A DNA stretch of 64,000 bases. Source: Stenotrophomonas hibiscicola ATCC 19867 (lineage in GTDB: Bacteria; Pseudomonadota; Gammaproteobacteria; Xanthomonadales; Xanthomonadaceae). Below are positions 10,468 through 20,307 of this stretch, piece after piece. The notes beneath the pieces were generated by a model. That model saw only the letters and a program-made list of their open reading frames with translations. It was not told the origin of the DNA and ran no database searches. Where the stretch lies: NCBI RefSeq assembly GCF_000382065.1, contig NZ_KB907505.1:1-64000 (forward strand), in the 5' to 3' direction. Made by a program: the position numbers and the translations under genes. Numbering within the stretch: the first letter of the stretch is position 1; every line of letters begins with the position of its first letter.

Positions 10468-11111
10468 AGTACGCCCCGCACCCGCGCCAGATCATCCGCT
10501 ACCGCGCACCGACCCGCATCAACCACTGGATCGTGGCGATCTGCTTCGTGCTGACCGCGCTGTCCGGGCTGGCGCTGTTCCACCCTGCCCTGTTCCCGTT
10601 GACCCAGCTGTTCGGTGGCGGCCCCTGGACGCGCATCCTGCATCCGTTCATCGGGCTGGCCATGGTGGTGGGCTTTGCGCTGCTGGCGTTCCGCATGTGG
10701 CGCGACAATCTGCCGACCGCCGACGATCGCGCATGGATGCGCGGCATGCGCGATGTGCTGCGCAACGAAGATGAGAAGCTGCCGCCGGTGGGCCGTTTCA
10801 ATGCGGGCCAGAAGCTGCTGTTCTGGGCCATCATCGGCTGCCTGTCGGCGCTGCTGCTGACCGGCTTCGTGATCTGGCGGCAGTATTTCAGCCACTTCTT
10901 CCCGATCGGGATGATCCGCTTCTCGGTGCTGGCCCATGCGCTGTTCGGCTGGGTGCTGATCTGCGCCATCGTGGTGCACATCTATGCGGCAATCTGGATC
11001 AAGGGGTCGGTGCGGGCGATGACCCAGGGCAAGGTGACCTACGGGTGGGCGTACAAGCATCACCGGCAGTGGTTCCGGGACATCCTGCGCGGGCGCCGGG
11101 AAGAGGGGTAG
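10464..11111 (+). CDS. fdnI: Formate dehydrogenase-N cytochrome b556 subunit
   Basis: This integral membrane subunit carries haem b and reduces quinone on the cytoplasmic side. The 215-residue protein has four hydrophobic segments (about 22-42, 55-75, 112-134 and 150-172), with histidines in [23 protein letters not shown] and VVHIYAAIW suited to bind haem. ATGA overlap with fdnH sets the start. The TAG stop at 11109-11111 is part of a GTAG sequence followed by a short GC-rich inverted repeat. Confidence 0.95.
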   Translation: MKYAPHPRQIIRYRAPTRINHWIVAICFVLTALSGLALFHPALFPLTQLFGGGPWTRILHPFIGLAMVVGFALLAFRMWRDNLPTADDRAWMRGMRDVLRNEDEKLPPVGRFNAGQKLLFWAIIGCLSALLLTGFVIWRQYFSHFFPIGMIRFSVLAHALFGWVLICAIVVHIYAAIWIKGSVRAMTQGKVTYGWAYKHHRQWFRDILRGRREEG

Positions 11112-11132
11112 CGGCAGGGCCAGCGGCCCTGC
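11108..11132. repeat. SMAG-like hairpin overlapping the fdnI stop
   Basis: GTAG is followed by GCAGGGCCAGCGGCCCTGC, a palindrome of the SMAG form (GTAG then hairpin). It overlaps the fdnI TAG stop. Sequence divergence from the other subfamilies makes this assignment less certain. Confidence 0.5.
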
Positions 11133-11178
11133 ACCCGCTTCAAGCCAAGGCAACAGCAACAGCGGCTATCCGTGGGAT

Positions 11179-11280
11179 GGCGGGGTGGATCCGGTTGCGG
11201 GGGACGCTGCAACTACGTCCATGTAAGCTCGGTCGCCGCATCCATGCGGCTCACGCCCCCGCAACCGGCCCCACCCCGCC
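11179..11280. repeat. Long palindromic dispersed repeat, copy 1
   Basis: The 25-nt arms 11179-11203 and 11256-11280 (GGCGGGGTGG...GGTTGCGGGGG and its complement) match except for two central positions. The enclosed core contains GACGCTGCAACTACGTCC, TGTAAGCTCG and an inner hairpin CCGCATCCATGCGG. Copies 2 and 3 lie at 26479 and 26811. Confidence 0.75.
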
Positions 11281-11309
11281 CTCGACAGTTGGCCGCGATC
11301 TGTCGGTGG

Positions 11310-11330
11310 GTGCCGACCGTTGGTCGGCAC
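11310..11330. repeat. GTGCCGACC-type hairpin repeat
   Basis: GTGCCGACC-GTT-GGTCGGCAC is a perfect 9-bp hairpin preceded by GGTGG. The same unit recurs at 26762, 51340 and 61254, and related units lie at 26658, 33119 and 58092. This defines a second short REP class in the window. Confidence 0.75.
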
Positions 11331-11377
11331 TGATCGAATCCCGACCAACGCTCGGGATCCACTTTCAACCAACCGAT

Positions 11378-11418
11378 GGGGTCAGATCCGTTTTCCTGTG
11401 GAAAACGGATCTGACCCC
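11378..11418. repeat. GGGGTCAGATCC palindrome
   Basis: Perfect 19-nt arms (11378-11396 and 11400-11418) surround a TGT loop. Related palindromes lie at 32167-32206 and 54678-54719. The strong hairpin could stop transcription entering fdhE, but no T tract follows. Confidence 0.75.
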
Positions 11419-11501
11419 AACCTTTCAAATGGCCGGCAACACGCTGGACGCCAGCGCTGACAACGGCGAGGATGGAGCCTGGTTCTTCTGGCTGGCCCTG
11501 C

Positions 11502-12485
11502 ATGGCGCAACGCATCCTTGAACCCGGTGAGATCGAGACACTGGCCTCGCGCGATGTTCCGCGCATCATCCTGCCCGATGTCGCTTCCCTGTTCGCCGAG
11601 CGCGCGACACGCCTGCGCAGCCTGGCCGCGCACAGTGCCATCGGCGGTTACCTGCAGCTGCTGGCGGCGTTGGCCGATGCACAGCAGGCGCTGCTGGACG
11701 GGCTGACACCGCAGCAGCGCGAGGCACTGCAATGGCAGGCACGTGCGCAGCAGTCGAGTGCGGCGGCCGGTGCCGGCATGCCGTTGCGGCCGGCCAACAC
11801 GCTTCAGCTGGATGGATGCTGGCGCGACTGGCTGCGCACGCTGTGCCAGCACTGTGCCGACGAAATGGGGCTGCCGCTGGAAACCCGACAGGAGCTGCAA
11901 CGCGTCGCCGCGGCCGACGACGCCTGGCTGGATGCGCAGGCGCACGCGGTGCTGGAGCGTGATGACGCGCCATCGGTGGATGCGGTCGCTGCACTGCTGG
12001 TGATGACCGCACTGCAGGTTTACTGGGCGGTGCTCGCAGCCAGCTTCCGCCCTACCGACCTGAAGCCGCTGGCTGATGCGCCAGGGCTGTGCCCGCTGTG
12101 CGGCACGTTGCCGGTGACCAGCGTGGTGCAGGCACGCCCACCCTATGCATCTTATCGTTACCTGTCGTGCTCGCTGTGCGCCTGCCAGTGGCACTACGTG
12201 CGCGTGCAATGCAGCCAGTGTGGTGCCGCCGGCAAGGACATCGCCTATCGCGCCCTGGCCGACGTGGATGGCGACAGCGGCGAGGCGGTGCGCGAGAGCG
12301 CGGTACGCGCCGAGACCTGCGACCACTGCCACAGCTATCGCAAGATCCTGTATCTGGAAAAGGACCCGTCACTGGAGCCGGTGGCCGATGACCTCGGCAC
12401 GCTGGCGCTGGATCTGCTGCTGGCCGAGGAAGGCTATGCGCGTGCCAGCCAGAATCCTCTGCTGTGGCAATCCGACGGCGATTGA
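11502..12485 (+). CDS. fdhE: Formate dehydrogenase accessory protein FdhE
   Basis: FdhE is a cytoplasmic protein needed for maturation of Tat-exported respiratory formate dehydrogenases. The 327-residue product carries the family's rubredoxin-like CxxC motifs: CPLC near residue 198, CSLCAC, CSQCG and CDHCHSYRK in the C-terminal half. The ATG at 11502 ([12 protein letters not shown]) was chosen because homology begins there. It is followed 4 bp later by selA. Its position between fdnGHI and the sel genes groups enzyme, maturation factor and Sec factors together. Confidence 0.93.
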   Translation: MAQRILEPGEIETLASRDVPRIILPDVASLFAERATRLRSLAAHSAIGGYLQLLAALADAQQALLDGLTPQQREALQWQARAQQSSAAAGAGMPLRPANTLQLDGCWRDWLRTLCQHCADEMGLPLETRQELQRVAAADDAWLDAQAHAVLERDDAPSVDAVAALLVMTALQVYWAVLAASFRPTDLKPLADAPGLCPLCGTLPVTSVVQARPPYASYRYLSCSLCACQWHYVRVQCSQCGAAGKDIAYRALADVDGDSGEAVRESAVRAETCDHCHSYRKILYLEKDPSLEPVADDLGTLALDLLLAEEGYARASQNPLLWQSDGD

Positions 12486-12489
12486 GGCG

Positions 12490-13914
12490 ATGACAGCCAT
12501 GCCCCCCGCCCCGGCATCGGCCGCCGCCCTGCCCTCGCTGGACCGGGTGCTGCGCCTGCCTGCACTGGCGCCACTGATCGAAGGCCACGGTCGAAGCCGC
12601 ATCACCCAGCTGCTGCGTTCGCACCTGCAGGTGCTGCGTGAGCGTGTAAGCGCCAGCCAGTTGTCGACCGCGCAGCTGCAGGAAGCGGTCGACGGCCCGG
12701 CGCTGGCGACGGCAGTCGAGGCCGCACTGGCAGCCGATGCACGGCTGGACCTGCAACCGATGTTCAACCTGACCGGCACCGTACTGCATACCAACCTGGG
12801 TCGCGCATTGCTGCCCGAGGCTGCGGTGCAGGCCGTCACCCGCGCGATGACCGCGCCGGTGGATCTGGAGTTCGACGTCATCCGTGGCCGTCGCGGTGAC
12901 CGCGATGCGCGGGTGCAGGCATTGATCTGCGAACTGACCGGCGCCGAAGCCGCCACCGTGGTCAACAACAATGCGGCGGCGGTCCTGCTGCTGCTCAACA
13001 GCCTGGCCAACCGCCGCGAGGTGGTGGTGTCGCGCGGCGAACTGGTGGAGATCGGCGGTGCCTTCCGCATCCCCGATGTGATGCGCAGCGCGGGCGCGCG
13101 GCTGCTGGAAGTGGGTACCACCAACCGTACCCATCCGGCCGACTTCACCAACGCCATCGGCGCGCGCACAGCGCTGCTGATGGAGGTGCATGCCAGCAAC
13201 TACGCGATCACCGGATTCACTGCCAAGGTCGACACCGCGGCGACGGCCGCGATCGCGCACGAACATGGCCTGCCGCTGGTGGTGGACCTGGGCAGTGGCA
13301 GCCTGTGCGATCTGCGCATGTTCGGCCTGCCGCACGAGCCCACCGTGCAGGAAACACTGGCGGCCGGCGCCGATCTGGTTTCTTTCAGCGGCGACAAGCT
13401 ATTGGGTGGCCCGCAGGCCGGCATCATCGCCGGCCGCGCCGACCTGATCGCGCGGATCAACCGCAACCCGCTCAAGCGCGCGCTGCGCATGGACAAGATG
13501 GGCCTGGCTGCGCTGGAAGCGGTGGTGGCCCTGTACCGCGAACCGGAGCTGCTGGCACAGCGCCTGCCGACCCTGCGCACGCTGTCGCGCACGCAGGACG
13601 ACATCGATGCGCAGGCCCAGCGCCTGCTGGAGCCGATGAAGTCCATGCTGGCAGACGACTACACCCTTGAAGAGGCCTCAATGCACAGCCAGATCGGCAG
13701 CGGCGCCCAGCCACAGGCGCAGCTGGCCAGCGCCGGACTGCGCATTACCAGCGCGCGCCGTGGCGGACTGGATCGCCTGGCCAAGCGCCTGCGTCAGCTG
13801 CCGCGACCCGTGCTGGGCCGCATTGCCGATGACGCGCTGTGGCTGGACCTGCGCTGCCTGGAACCCGCCGACGAAGCGGCCTTCCTGGCCCAATGGAGCA
13901 TGCTGCAGGCATGA
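12490..13914 (+). CDS. selA: L-seryl-tRNA(Sec) selenium transferase
   Basis: SelA is the PLP enzyme that converts Ser-tRNA(Sec) to Sec-tRNA(Sec) using selenophosphate. The 474-residue protein has the expected PLP lysine at K303 in [15 protein letters not shown], and an N-terminal domain with [14 protein letters not shown]. An ATG at 12499 is an alternative start. It overlaps selB by 4 bp (ATGA), which suggests coupled translation. Length is close to E. coli SelA. Confidence 0.96.
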   Translation: MTAMPPAPASAAALPSLDRVLRLPALAPLIEGHGRSRITQLLRSHLQVLRERVSASQLSTAQLQEAVDGPALATAVEAALAADARLDLQPMFNLTGTVLHTNLGRALLPEAAVQAVTRAMTAPVDLEFDVIRGRRGDRDARVQALICELTGAEAATVVNNNAAAVLLLLNSLANRREVVVSRGELVEIGGAFRIPDVMRSAGARLLEVGTTNRTHPADFTNAIGARTALLMEVHASNYAITGFTAKVDTAATAAIAHEHGLPLVVDLGSGSLCDLRMFGLPHEPTVQETLAAGADLVSFSGDKLLGGPQAGIIAGRADLIARINRNPLKRALRMDKMGLAALEAVVALYREPELLAQRLPTLRTLSRTQDDIDAQAQRLLEPMKSMLADDYTLEEASMHSQIGSGAQPQAQLASAGLRITSARRGGLDRLAKRLRQLPRPVLGRIADDALWLDLRCLEPADEAAFLAQWSMLQA

Positions 13915-15842
13915 TCGTCGGCACCGCCGGGCATATCGACCATGGCAAGACCAGCCTGGTGCGGGCTCTGACCGGCATCGAAACCGATCGCCTGCGGGAA
14001 GAGCGTACGCGCGGCATATCGATCGAACTGGGCTACGCCTATGTCCCGGTGGAAAGCGGGGACGTCGAAGGTCCGGCCGCGACGCTGGGCTTCGTCGATG
14101 TGCCGGGCCATGAACGCTTCGTGCATACGATGGTGGCCGGCGCCACGGGTATCGACGTCGCCCTGCTGGTCATCGCTGCCGACGACGGCGTGATGCCACA
14201 GACCCGCGAGCATCTGGCCATCCTGCAACTGCTGGGCGTGAACCGCGGTGCGGTGGCGCTCACCAAGATCGACCGTGTGGATACGGCGCGCCTGGCCCGG
14301 GTCGAGATCGAGGTCGCTGCCCTGCTGGCCGGCACTCCGCTGCAGGATTCCCCTGTGTTCACCTGCAACAGCACCGCACCCGACGATGCTGGCATCAACG
14401 CGCTGCGTACCCAGCTGCACGCGTGGGCGGCGGACGACGCCAGCACGCGCCAGGCCGAACTGCGCAGCGAGCTGTTCCGCATGCCGGTGGACCGCGTGTT
14501 CTCGCTGGCCGGCCACGGCACGCTGGTGACCGGCGCAGTGCACGGCGGCATCGCCGCGGTGGGTGAGCATCTGCAGCTGATGCCGGCCGCCACTGAAGTG
14601 CGCATACGCAGCATCCACGCGCAGAACCAGGCCAGTGACCACGCGATGGCCGGGCAGCGCTGCGCGCTGAACCTGGCGGCCATCGCCCGTGATGACATCC
14701 GCCGCGGTGACTGGATCGCCGACGCACGCGCACTGCTGGCCACCACCCGCGTTGATGTGCGGTTGCGGCTGTCCGCGTTGGCCGCACCGTTGCGCGACTG
14801 GGCACCGCTGCATATCCACTGGGGCACGATTCACCGGCAGGCCCATGTGGTGCTGCTGGAGGACCATGACCACGGTGATGGGCAGTTGGTGCAGCTGGTG
14901 TTCGATGCTCCGGTCTGTGCGATGTGTGGCGACCGCTTCATTGCCCGCGATTCAGCGGCCACCCACACGCTGGGCGGCGGCCTCGTGCTCGATCCGGACC
15001 CACCACAGCGGCACCGGCGCAGTCCTGCACGGCTCGCATGGCTGGGAGCACTGGAGCAACTGGCCGCGGGTGCGGGAATCGGCCCACTGTTGCAGCAGGC
15101 GCCCTTCGGTGTTGCCATGGCCGCGCTGCAGCGCTACTGCCGGCGCGCCGCCGACCGGATCGTTCTTCCCGCAGGCGCACAGCGCGTCATCACCCGCGAA
15201 GACACGGTGGTCATCCTCGCCTCGCACTGGCAGCTGCTGCGCGAGCAGGTAGTCACCTCACTGCGCAGTTGGCATGAGCGACGCCCCGACGAACCCGGTG
15301 TCGACAGCGGACGCCTGCAGCGCAGCACCCTGCCCTCGCTTGCAGCGAGCCTCTGGAACGCGCTTCTCCAGGACCTGCTGGACGACGGCAGCGTGCAGCG
15401 CGTGGGCGCCTGGTGGCGCCTGCCCGGCCATGACCATGCGCCACCGGAACGCGAGCGTCTGCTGCTGGAACGCGTGCTGCCGCGACTGCACGCCGGTGGC
15501 TTCGATCCGCCGTGGGTGCGCACCCTGGCCGCCGACATCGGCCTGGCCGAAGACGAAGTCCGCGCCATTCTGCGCCGCGCCGCCACACGTGGCGAATTGT
15601 TCCAGGTGGTACCGGACCTGTTCTATGCACCGGCCCGCATTGCCGAGCTGGCCGCGATCGTCGCGCAGCTGTCGCAGGCCAGCGGCGCGGTGGATGCGGC
15701 CGCTTTCCGCGATGCCATCGGCCTGGGCCGCAAGCGCAGCATCCAGATCTTGGAGTTCTTCAATCGCGTTGGCTACACTCGACGCGTCGGTGACCAGCAT
15801 CGGCCGCGTGGCGACCTGCAGTGGAACGCAGCCCGCGACTGA
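13911..15842 (+). CDS. selB: Selenocysteine-specific elongation factor
   Basis: SelB is the EF-Tu-like GTPase that brings Sec-tRNA(Sec) to UGA codons marked by a SECIS. The 643-residue product starts with the G1 loop [13 protein letters not shown] and has [12 protein letters not shown] (G3) and LTKIDRVD (G4). EF-Tu domains 2 and 3 follow, then a C-terminal set of winged-helix domains (about 370-643) that bind the SECIS RNA. The start is set by ATGA overlap with selA. The tRNA gene selC begins 24 bp after its stop. Confidence 0.96.
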   Translation: MIVGTAGHIDHGKTSLVRALTGIETDRLREERTRGISIELGYAYVPVESGDVEGPAATLGFVDVPGHERFVHTMVAGATGIDVALLVIAADDGVMPQTREHLAILQLLGVNRGAVALTKIDRVDTARLARVEIEVAALLAGTPLQDSPVFTCNSTAPDDAGINALRTQLHAWAADDASTRQAELRSELFRMPVDRVFSLAGHGTLVTGAVHGGIAAVGEHLQLMPAATEVRIRSIHAQNQASDHAMAGQRCALNLAAIARDDIRRGDWIADARALLATTRVDVRLRLSALAAPLRDWAPLHIHWGTIHRQAHVVLLEDHDHGDGQLVQLVFDAPVCAMCGDRFIARDSAATHTLGGGLVLDPDPPQRHRRSPARLAWLGALEQLAAGAGIGPLLQQAPFGVAMAALQRYCRRAADRIVLPAGAQRVITREDTVVILASHWQLLREQVVTSLRSWHERRPDEPGVDSGRLQRSTLPSLAASLWNALLQDLLDDGSVQRVGAWWRLPGHDHAPPERERLLLERVLPRLHAGGFDPPWVRTLAADIGLAEDEVRAILRRAATRGELFQVVPDLFYAPARIAELAAIVAQLSQASGAVDAAAFRDAIGLGRKRSIQILEFFNRVGYTRRVGDQHRPRGDLQWNAARD

Positions 15843-15866
15843 GCCCACCGCTACCGCCGTACTTTC

Positions 15867-15962
15867 GGAAGGCATGCGCATCCGGGCATGCGGCTGGGCT
15901 TCAAACCCAGTAGGGGGCGTCGATCGTTCCCTGGTAGGTTCGACTCCTGCTGCCTTCCGCCA
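15867..15962 (+). tRNA. selC: tRNA-Sec (anticodon UCA)
   Basis: This 96-nt tRNA has an 8-bp acceptor stem (GGAAGGCA with TGCCTTCC), discriminator G and an encoded CCA (15960-15962). The anticodon stem CTGGG/CCCAG holds loop CTTCAAA, with anticodon TCA at 15901-15903. A long extra arm (about 15911-15931) and the T-arm GTAGGTTCGACTCCTGC follow. The long acceptor and extra arms and the UCA anticodon are diagnostic for bacterial tRNA-Sec. It lies between selB and selD. No integrated element sits at its 3' end. Confidence 0.96.
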
Positions 15963-15988
15963 TTCGTGTTTCCGCTGGAGATGTCGGC

Positions 15989-17068
15989 ATGGCCACGCAC
16001 GTGCAGTCCCCCGCCCCGTCAACGGCCGATGCCCCGCAACGACTGACGTCTCTCGCGCATGGCGGCGGCTGCGGCTGCAAGATCGCGCCGGGCGTGCTGA
16101 GCGAACTGCTGCGCGGCGTTCCAGCACTTCCGGCACCGGCCGAACTGCTGGTTGGCCGCGAGACCAGCGACGACGCCGCGGTGTACCGCCTCGATGATCG
16201 CCAGGCGATTGTCGCCACCACCGATTTCTTCATGCCGATCGTCGACGATCCGTTCGATTTCGGCCGCATCGCCGCCACCAACGCGTTGTCGGACCTGTAC
16301 GCGATGGGCGCCCGGCCATTGTTCGCACTGGCCATCGTCGGCATGCCGATCAACACGCTGCCGCAGGACACGATCCGCGGCATCCTGCAGGGTGGCGAAC
16401 GCGCCTGCGCCGATGCGGGCATCGTGGTCGCTGGTGGCCACAGCATCGATTCGGTGGAACCCATCTACGGCCTGGCCGCGATCGGCGTGCTCGACCCGCA
16501 ACGACTCAAGCGCAATGCCGATGCCCGCGCCGGCGACGTGCTGGTGCTGGGCAAGCCGTTGGGCGTGGGCGTGTATTCGTCGGCGCTGAAGAAGGAAGTG
16601 CTGGATGCCGACGGCTACCGGCAGATGATCGCGTCGACCACCCGCCTGAACACCGTGGGCGTGCCGCTGGCTGCGCTGGACGGCGTGCATGCCATGACCG
16701 ACGTCACCGGCTTCGGCCTGCTCGGCCACCTGCTGGAAGTGTGCCGCGCCAGTGGTGTCGCTGCCGAGGTGGACAGTGCACAGGTGCCGCTGCTGCCGCA
16801 GGCGCTGGAGCTGCTGCAGCGTGGCTGCGTGACCGGCGCATCCAACCGCAACTGGGCCTCGTATGGTGCCGAGGTGCGTTTCGCCGATGGGTTGCCGGCA
16901 CACTGGCAGCCGCTGCTGACCGACCCGCAGACCAGCGGCGGCCTGCTGGTGTCCTGTGCCCCGGAAGCGGTGGACGCGGTGCTGGCCTGTTTCCACGACG
17001 CAGGGTTCGTCCAGGCGGCCGTGGTGGGGCACTTGGGCGAAGGAGCGCCGGGCGTCAGCGTGGTTTGA
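15989..17068 (+). CDS. selD: Selenide, water dikinase
   Basis: SelD makes selenophosphate from selenide and ATP, the selenium donor for SelA. The 359-residue protein has the N-terminal GGGCGCKIAPG motif. C28, C30 and K31 match E. coli C17, C19 and K20, so this is a cysteine rather than a Sec version. Conserved ATP-binding motifs include TTDFFMPIVDDPFDFG and ADAGIVVAGGHSID. It closes the selenocysteine module 26 bp after selC. Confidence 0.96.
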   Translation: MATHVQSPAPSTADAPQRLTSLAHGGGCGCKIAPGVLSELLRGVPALPAPAELLVGRETSDDAAVYRLDDRQAIVATTDFFMPIVDDPFDFGRIAATNALSDLYAMGARPLFALAIVGMPINTLPQDTIRGILQGGERACADAGIVVAGGHSIDSVEPIYGLAAIGVLDPQRLKRNADARAGDVLVLGKPLGVGVYSSALKKEVLDADGYRQMIASTTRLNTVGVPLAALDGVHAMTDVTGFGLLGHLLEVCRASGVAAEVDSAQVPLLPQALELLQRGCVTGASNRNWASYGAEVRFADGLPAHWQPLLTDPQTSGGLLVSCAPEAVDAVLACFHDAGFVQAAVVGHLGEGAPGVSVV

Positions 17069-17112
17069 GGCGTGAAGGTTTGCCAACACGCCGCTCCCAG
17101 ACACTTGAATTA

Positions 17113-17129
17113 TGTCCAAATATTGGACA
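17113..17129. promoter_or_regulatory. Palindromic operator of the XRE/AbiEii-like pair
   Basis: TGTCCAAATATTGGACA is a perfect 7-bp inverted repeat with a 3-bp centre, in an AT-rich patch 8 bp before the XRE start codon. XRE antitoxins usually repress their own promoter at such sites, so this is the likely operator. Confidence 0.7.
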
Positions 17130-17137
17130 CTGGCACC

Positions 17138-17629
17138 ATGAACCTGATCGACATCGGCAAGGCGGTTCGTGCCCGCCGTGAGCAGCTTGGCCTGTCGCAA
17201 GGCCAACTGGCTCATCTCAGCAGCCTTTCCCGGCAGACCGTGGTCGGCCTGGAGGGGGGCACCCTGAGCGACCTGGGTGTCAATCGCGTGGGACAGTTGA
17301 TGGCCGTGCTCGGTCTGGATGTACCGGCACCCACCACCGAAAGCCGGCTGCGCAAGCAAGGCCTGAAAATGGCCGCACGCACCGCCAACGTGAGCTACGC
17401 AAGCGAACTGACGGCTGGCGAGCTGGCGCGCGTGCTGGTCAGTGGGGAAGTTCCTGCCACCTACGCAGCGCAGATGGTGCACCTGCTGGACGAAGCCCCT
17501 CCCGCCATGATGGTGATGGCGGTCGAGGAAGCTGCAATCGGCGCGCAGACGCCGCCACGGCGCATCTGGCGCAACGTGGCGAAGATGGCCAACACGCTTT
17601 CCGCCCATCGCAAGGACCTGTGGATGTGA
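17138..17629 (+). CDS. XRE-family helix-turn-helix regulator, probable antitoxin
   Basis: The 163-residue protein has an N-terminal XRE domain (about 5-65) with RARREQLGLSQGQLAHLSSL and RQTVVGLEGGTLSDLG, followed by an unassigned helical region. The ATG at 17138, just after the palindrome, is preferred over an upstream start at 17072 that would cover the operator. Its stop overlaps the start of the next gene. XRE proteins placed this way before AbiEii-type nucleotidyltransferases act as antitoxins and autorepressors; that role is inferred here. Confidence 0.8.
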   Translation: MNLIDIGKAVRARREQLGLSQGQLAHLSSLSRQTVVGLEGGTLSDLGVNRVGQLMAVLGLDVPAPTTESRLRKQGLKMAARTANVSYASELTAGELARVLVSGEVPATYAAQMVHLLDEAPPAMMVMAVEEAAIGAQTPPRRIWRNVAKMANTLSAHRKDLWM

Positions 17630-18186
17630 ACCGCGAATTGCCTGCCGGCGCCTGGCAGGCGCTGCTGCCCCGGGCACTTGTTCTCATCGGGGAGATCCGG
17701 CGCCACGGCGGCATCACCGACCCGTTCTGGACGTTGGGCGGCCGCTTGAGCGATGTGGCCGCAAACCTGACCGGCGACTACAGCGAAGATCCCAGCGCCT
17801 GGGTCAAGCTTCAGTTCGAGGAAGGCGAGGTGGATTTCGTCGCGGCTCCCAATCTTCTCGATGATGCCTGGGAGGAATGGACGATCGATGGTCAGCGCAT
17901 ACGGGTGGAAACGTCGGCGGAAATCATCGCCAAGAAAATGTTCCATCGTGGGCATCGAACAACGGCCCGAGACCTGTTCGATCTTGCGCTGGTCATCGAA
18001 CGCGAGCCGGACGCGCTGGCGGCCGCCGCAGACGCACTGGTCCGCCATCGATCAACGTTTCTTGATCAGATCCGCAATCCCCATCCGACATTGAAGATTG
18101 CGTTCAAGGCCATCGACACGCTGGACTACACGCCAGGCTTCGACCACTGCGTCGCGATTGCCGGGGACTACCTGGTAGGACTTTGA
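17626..18186 (+). CDS. AbiEii-like toxin, probably inactivated by internal deletion
   Basis: The C-terminal two thirds carries the AbiEii/AbiGii-family block [16 protein letters not shown], then [16 protein letters not shown]. Homologues known to me have, after FWTLGG, a segment with GT-L and a D-x-D metal motif that forms the nucleotidyltransferase active site. Here FWTLGG is joined directly to RLSDVAAN. About 30 residues, including the catalytic aspartates, appear to be missing in frame. The start is taken as GTG at 17626, overlapping the XRE stop (GTGA); GTG at 17620 is an alternative. The reading frame is otherwise intact, so a stable, catalytically dead protein may be made. Confidence 0.7.
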   Translation: MNRELPAGAWQALLPRALVLIGEIRRHGGITDPFWTLGGRLSDVAANLTGDYSEDPSAWVKLQFEEGEVDFVAAPNLLDDAWEEWTIDGQRIRVETSAEIIAKKMFHRGHRTTARDLFDLALVIEREPDALAAAADALVRHRSTFLDQIRNPHPTLKIAFKAIDTLDYTPGFDHCVAIAGDYLVGL

Positions 18187-18211
18187 TCCTCCCAGGCGAT
18201 CGCGCAGAACA

Positions 18212-19072
18212 TCATTCGATGTTCTGCACCTGCTCGCGGATCTGGTCGATCAGCACCTTCAGCTCCACCGCGGCATTGGACGTGCGGCTGTCCACCGACT
18301 TCGAGCCCAGCGTGTTGGCTTCGCGGTTGAACTCCTGCAGCAGGAAGTCCAGGCGGCGGCCGACCGGCTCGCGCTGCTTGAGCACGCGGCGGATCTCGAC
18401 GATGTGGCTGCCGAGGCGGTCCAACTCTTCATCCACGTCCAGCTTCTGCAGCCACAGCACCAGCTCCTGTTCGGCACGACCAGGGTCGACCGGGTGCGGC
18501 AGGTCGGCCAGGCGTGCGGCCAGCTTGGCGCGCTGGCCGTCGCGAATGGCCGGAATCAGCGTGCGCACTTCGGTGGCGATGCGCTCGATGCCGTCCACAC
18601 GCTCGCTGATGGCCGCAGACAACTTGCCGCCTTCGCGCTCACGGGCCTCGACGAAGCCATCCAGCACCTGATCCAGCAACGCCAGCGCCTCGACCTGCAG
18701 GGCGGCGGCATCGGTGGCCTCGCCACGGGTCACGCCCGGCAGTTGCAGCAGGTCGGTGAAGCTGACCTGCAGGTTGGGGAAATCGGAGGTCAGGCGGTGG
18801 GCCAGGCGGCCCAGCTGGCCCAGCAGCGCCTCGTCCACCTGCAGGTTGGCCGCTGCTTCCGGCGCGCGCAGGCGCATCACCAGATCCAGCTTGCCGCGGC
18901 TCAGGCGCGCGGCGATGCGCTCGCGCAGCTGCGGTTCCAGCGCCCGCAGTTCCTCGGGCAGGCGGGTGCCGACCTCCAGGAAGCGGTGGTTGACCGAGCG
19001 CAACTCGCAGCCCAGCGTGCCCCACGGGGTGACCCGCTCGCCGCCGGCATAGGCGGTCATGCTTCGAATCAT
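18212..19072 (-). CDS. yicC: YicC family endoribonuclease
   Basis: YicC proteins are ring-shaped endoribonucleases. The 286-residue product has the diagnostic N-terminus [11 protein letters not shown], a central [16 protein letters not shown] block ([12 protein letters not shown]), and the C-terminal DUF1732 end with [22 protein letters not shown]. It is divergent from rph, a common arrangement in proteobacteria. The longer upstream reading frame is antisense to rph and is not real. Confidence 0.93.
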   Translation of the reverse strand: MIRSMTAYAGGERVTPWGTLGCELRSVNHRFLEVGTRLPEELRALEPQLRERIAARLSRGKLDLVMRLRAPEAAANLQVDEALLGQLGRLAHRLTSDFPNLQVSFTDLLQLPGVTRGEATDAAALQVEALALLDQVLDGFVEAREREGGKLSAAISERVDGIERIATEVRTLIPAIRDGQRAKLAARLADLPHPVDPGRAEQELVLWLQKLDVDEELDRLGSHIVEIRRVLKQREPVGRRLDFLLQEFNREANTLGSKSVDSRTSNAAVELKVLIDQIREQVQNIE

Positions 19073-19195
19073 GGATTGTGTCCGGTGCGTGCAAAGGGGG
19101 AATGGTACCCTAGCGCCCTCACCAGAGCCCCTTGCCCGCCCCGTGAAGGCCGCGGGCGTGGCGGCGTACTCCCTCGCCATTACGGAACCCGCACC

Positions 19196-19921
19196 ATGTC
19201 CGATTCCCGCCCCAGCGGCCGCCAGCCCGACCAGCTCCGCCCGGTCGTCATCCAACGCGGCTTCACCCGCCACGCCGAAGGTTCGGTGCTGGTGTGCTTC
19301 GGTGAAACCCGTGTGCTGTGCACCGCCAGCGTCGAGAACCGCGTGCCGGGCTTCCTGCGCGGCAAGGGCGAAGGCTGGGTCACCGCCGAGTACGGCATGC
19401 TGCCGCGCGCCACCCACACCCGCAGCGACCGCGAAGCAGCGCGTGGCAAGCAGGGCGGCCGCACCCTGGAGATCCAGCGCCTGATCGGCCGCAGCCTGCG
19501 CGCCTGCGTGGACCGCAACGCGCTGGGCGAGCGCACCATCACCCTGGACTGCGACGTGCTGCAGGCCGACGGCGGTACCCGCACCGCCGCCATCACCGGC
19601 GCCTACGTGGCCCTGGTCGATGCAGTGAACGTGCTGATGAAGCGCGGCGACATCAAGCGCAACCCGATCCTGGGCGCAGTGGCCGCCGTGTCGGTGGGCG
19701 TATACCGCGGCACCCCGGTGCTGGACCTGGACTACGCCGAAGACAGCGACTGCGATACCGACATGAACGTGGTGATGAACGACGGTGGCGGCTTCATCGA
19801 GCTGCAGGGCACCGCCGAAGGCCATGCCTTCCGTCGCGACGAGCTGGACGCGCTGCTGGGCCTGGCCGAAAAGGGCGTGCGCGAGCTGCTGGCCGCGCAG
19901 CAGGCAGCGCTGTCGGCATGA
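19196..19921 (+). CDS. rph: Ribonuclease PH
   Basis: RNase PH is a phosphate-dependent 3'-5' exonuclease that trims tRNA precursors. The 241-residue product has [15 protein letters not shown] at the start, [17 protein letters not shown], and the active-site aspartates in [15 protein letters not shown]. It overlaps the next gene by 4 bp (ATGA), the first of a run of tightly packed genes. Confidence 0.96.
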   Translation: MSDSRPSGRQPDQLRPVVIQRGFTRHAEGSVLVCFGETRVLCTASVENRVPGFLRGKGEGWVTAEYGMLPRATHTRSDREAARGKQGGRTLEIQRLIGRSLRACVDRNALGERTITLDCDVLQADGGTRTAAITGAYVALVDAVNVLMKRGDIKRNPILGAVAAVSVGVYRGTPVLDLDYAEDSDCDTDMNVVMNDGGGFIELQGTAEGHAFRRDELDALLGLAEKGVRELLAAQQAALSA

Positions 19922-20307
19922 ACCGGCGCCTTGCCCTGACCACCCTGGTGGTGGCCGATTACGACGAAGCCATCGCCTGGTACACCGGCAAGCTCGGCTT
20001 CGCACTGTTGGAGGACATCGACCAGGGCCACAAGCGCTGGGTGGTGGTCGGCCCGACCGACGGCAGCGCCGCCGCGCTGCTGCTGGCCCGTGCCAGCAAT
20101 GAGGAGCAGCGCAGCCGCATCGGCAATCAGACCGGTGGCCGGGTCGCCTTCTTCCTCAACACCGATGACTTCCACCGCGACCACGCCGCGATGCTGGCCG
20201 CCGGCGTCGAGTTCCTGGAAGCGCCGCGCGAAGAACCCTATGCAACGGTTGCGGTGTTCCGCGATCTGTATGGCAACACCTGGGACCTGCTGGAGCCCCG
20301 TCAATGA
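19918..20307 (+). CDS. VOC (glyoxalase/bleomycin resistance) family protein
   Basis: The 129-residue protein has one VOC fold: [20 protein letters not shown] near the start and [14 protein letters not shown] at the end, with a metal-binding Glu. The substrate is not evident. It overlaps both rph and rdgB by 4 bp, so it is made in step with them. Confidence 0.85.
   Translation: MNRRLALTTLVVADYDEAIAWYTGKLGFALLEDIDQGHKRWVVVGPTDGSAAALLLARASNEEQRSRIGNQTGGRVAFFLNTDDFHRDHAAMLAAGVEFLEAPREEPYATVAVFRDLYGNTWDLLEPRQ

Larger units (their letters stand above)
11112..11501. other. Repeat-rich gap between fdnI and fdhE
   Basis: This 390-bp gap holds no convincing gene. It contains a long imperfect palindrome (11179-11280), a GTGCCGACC hairpin (11310-11330) and a GGGGTCAGATCC palindrome (11378-11418). 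The gap separates the structural formate dehydrogenase genes from the accessory and Sec genes, so fdhE may have its own promoter or depend on read-through. Confidence 0.7.

Noticed and set aside
15867..17138. Integrated island at the selC tRNA
   Set aside because: selD follows directly and no integrase or direct repeat of the tRNA end was found.
19073..20005. Upstream extension of yicC on the minus strand
   Set aside because: It runs antisense to rph, and YicC proteins start MIRSMTA at 19072.
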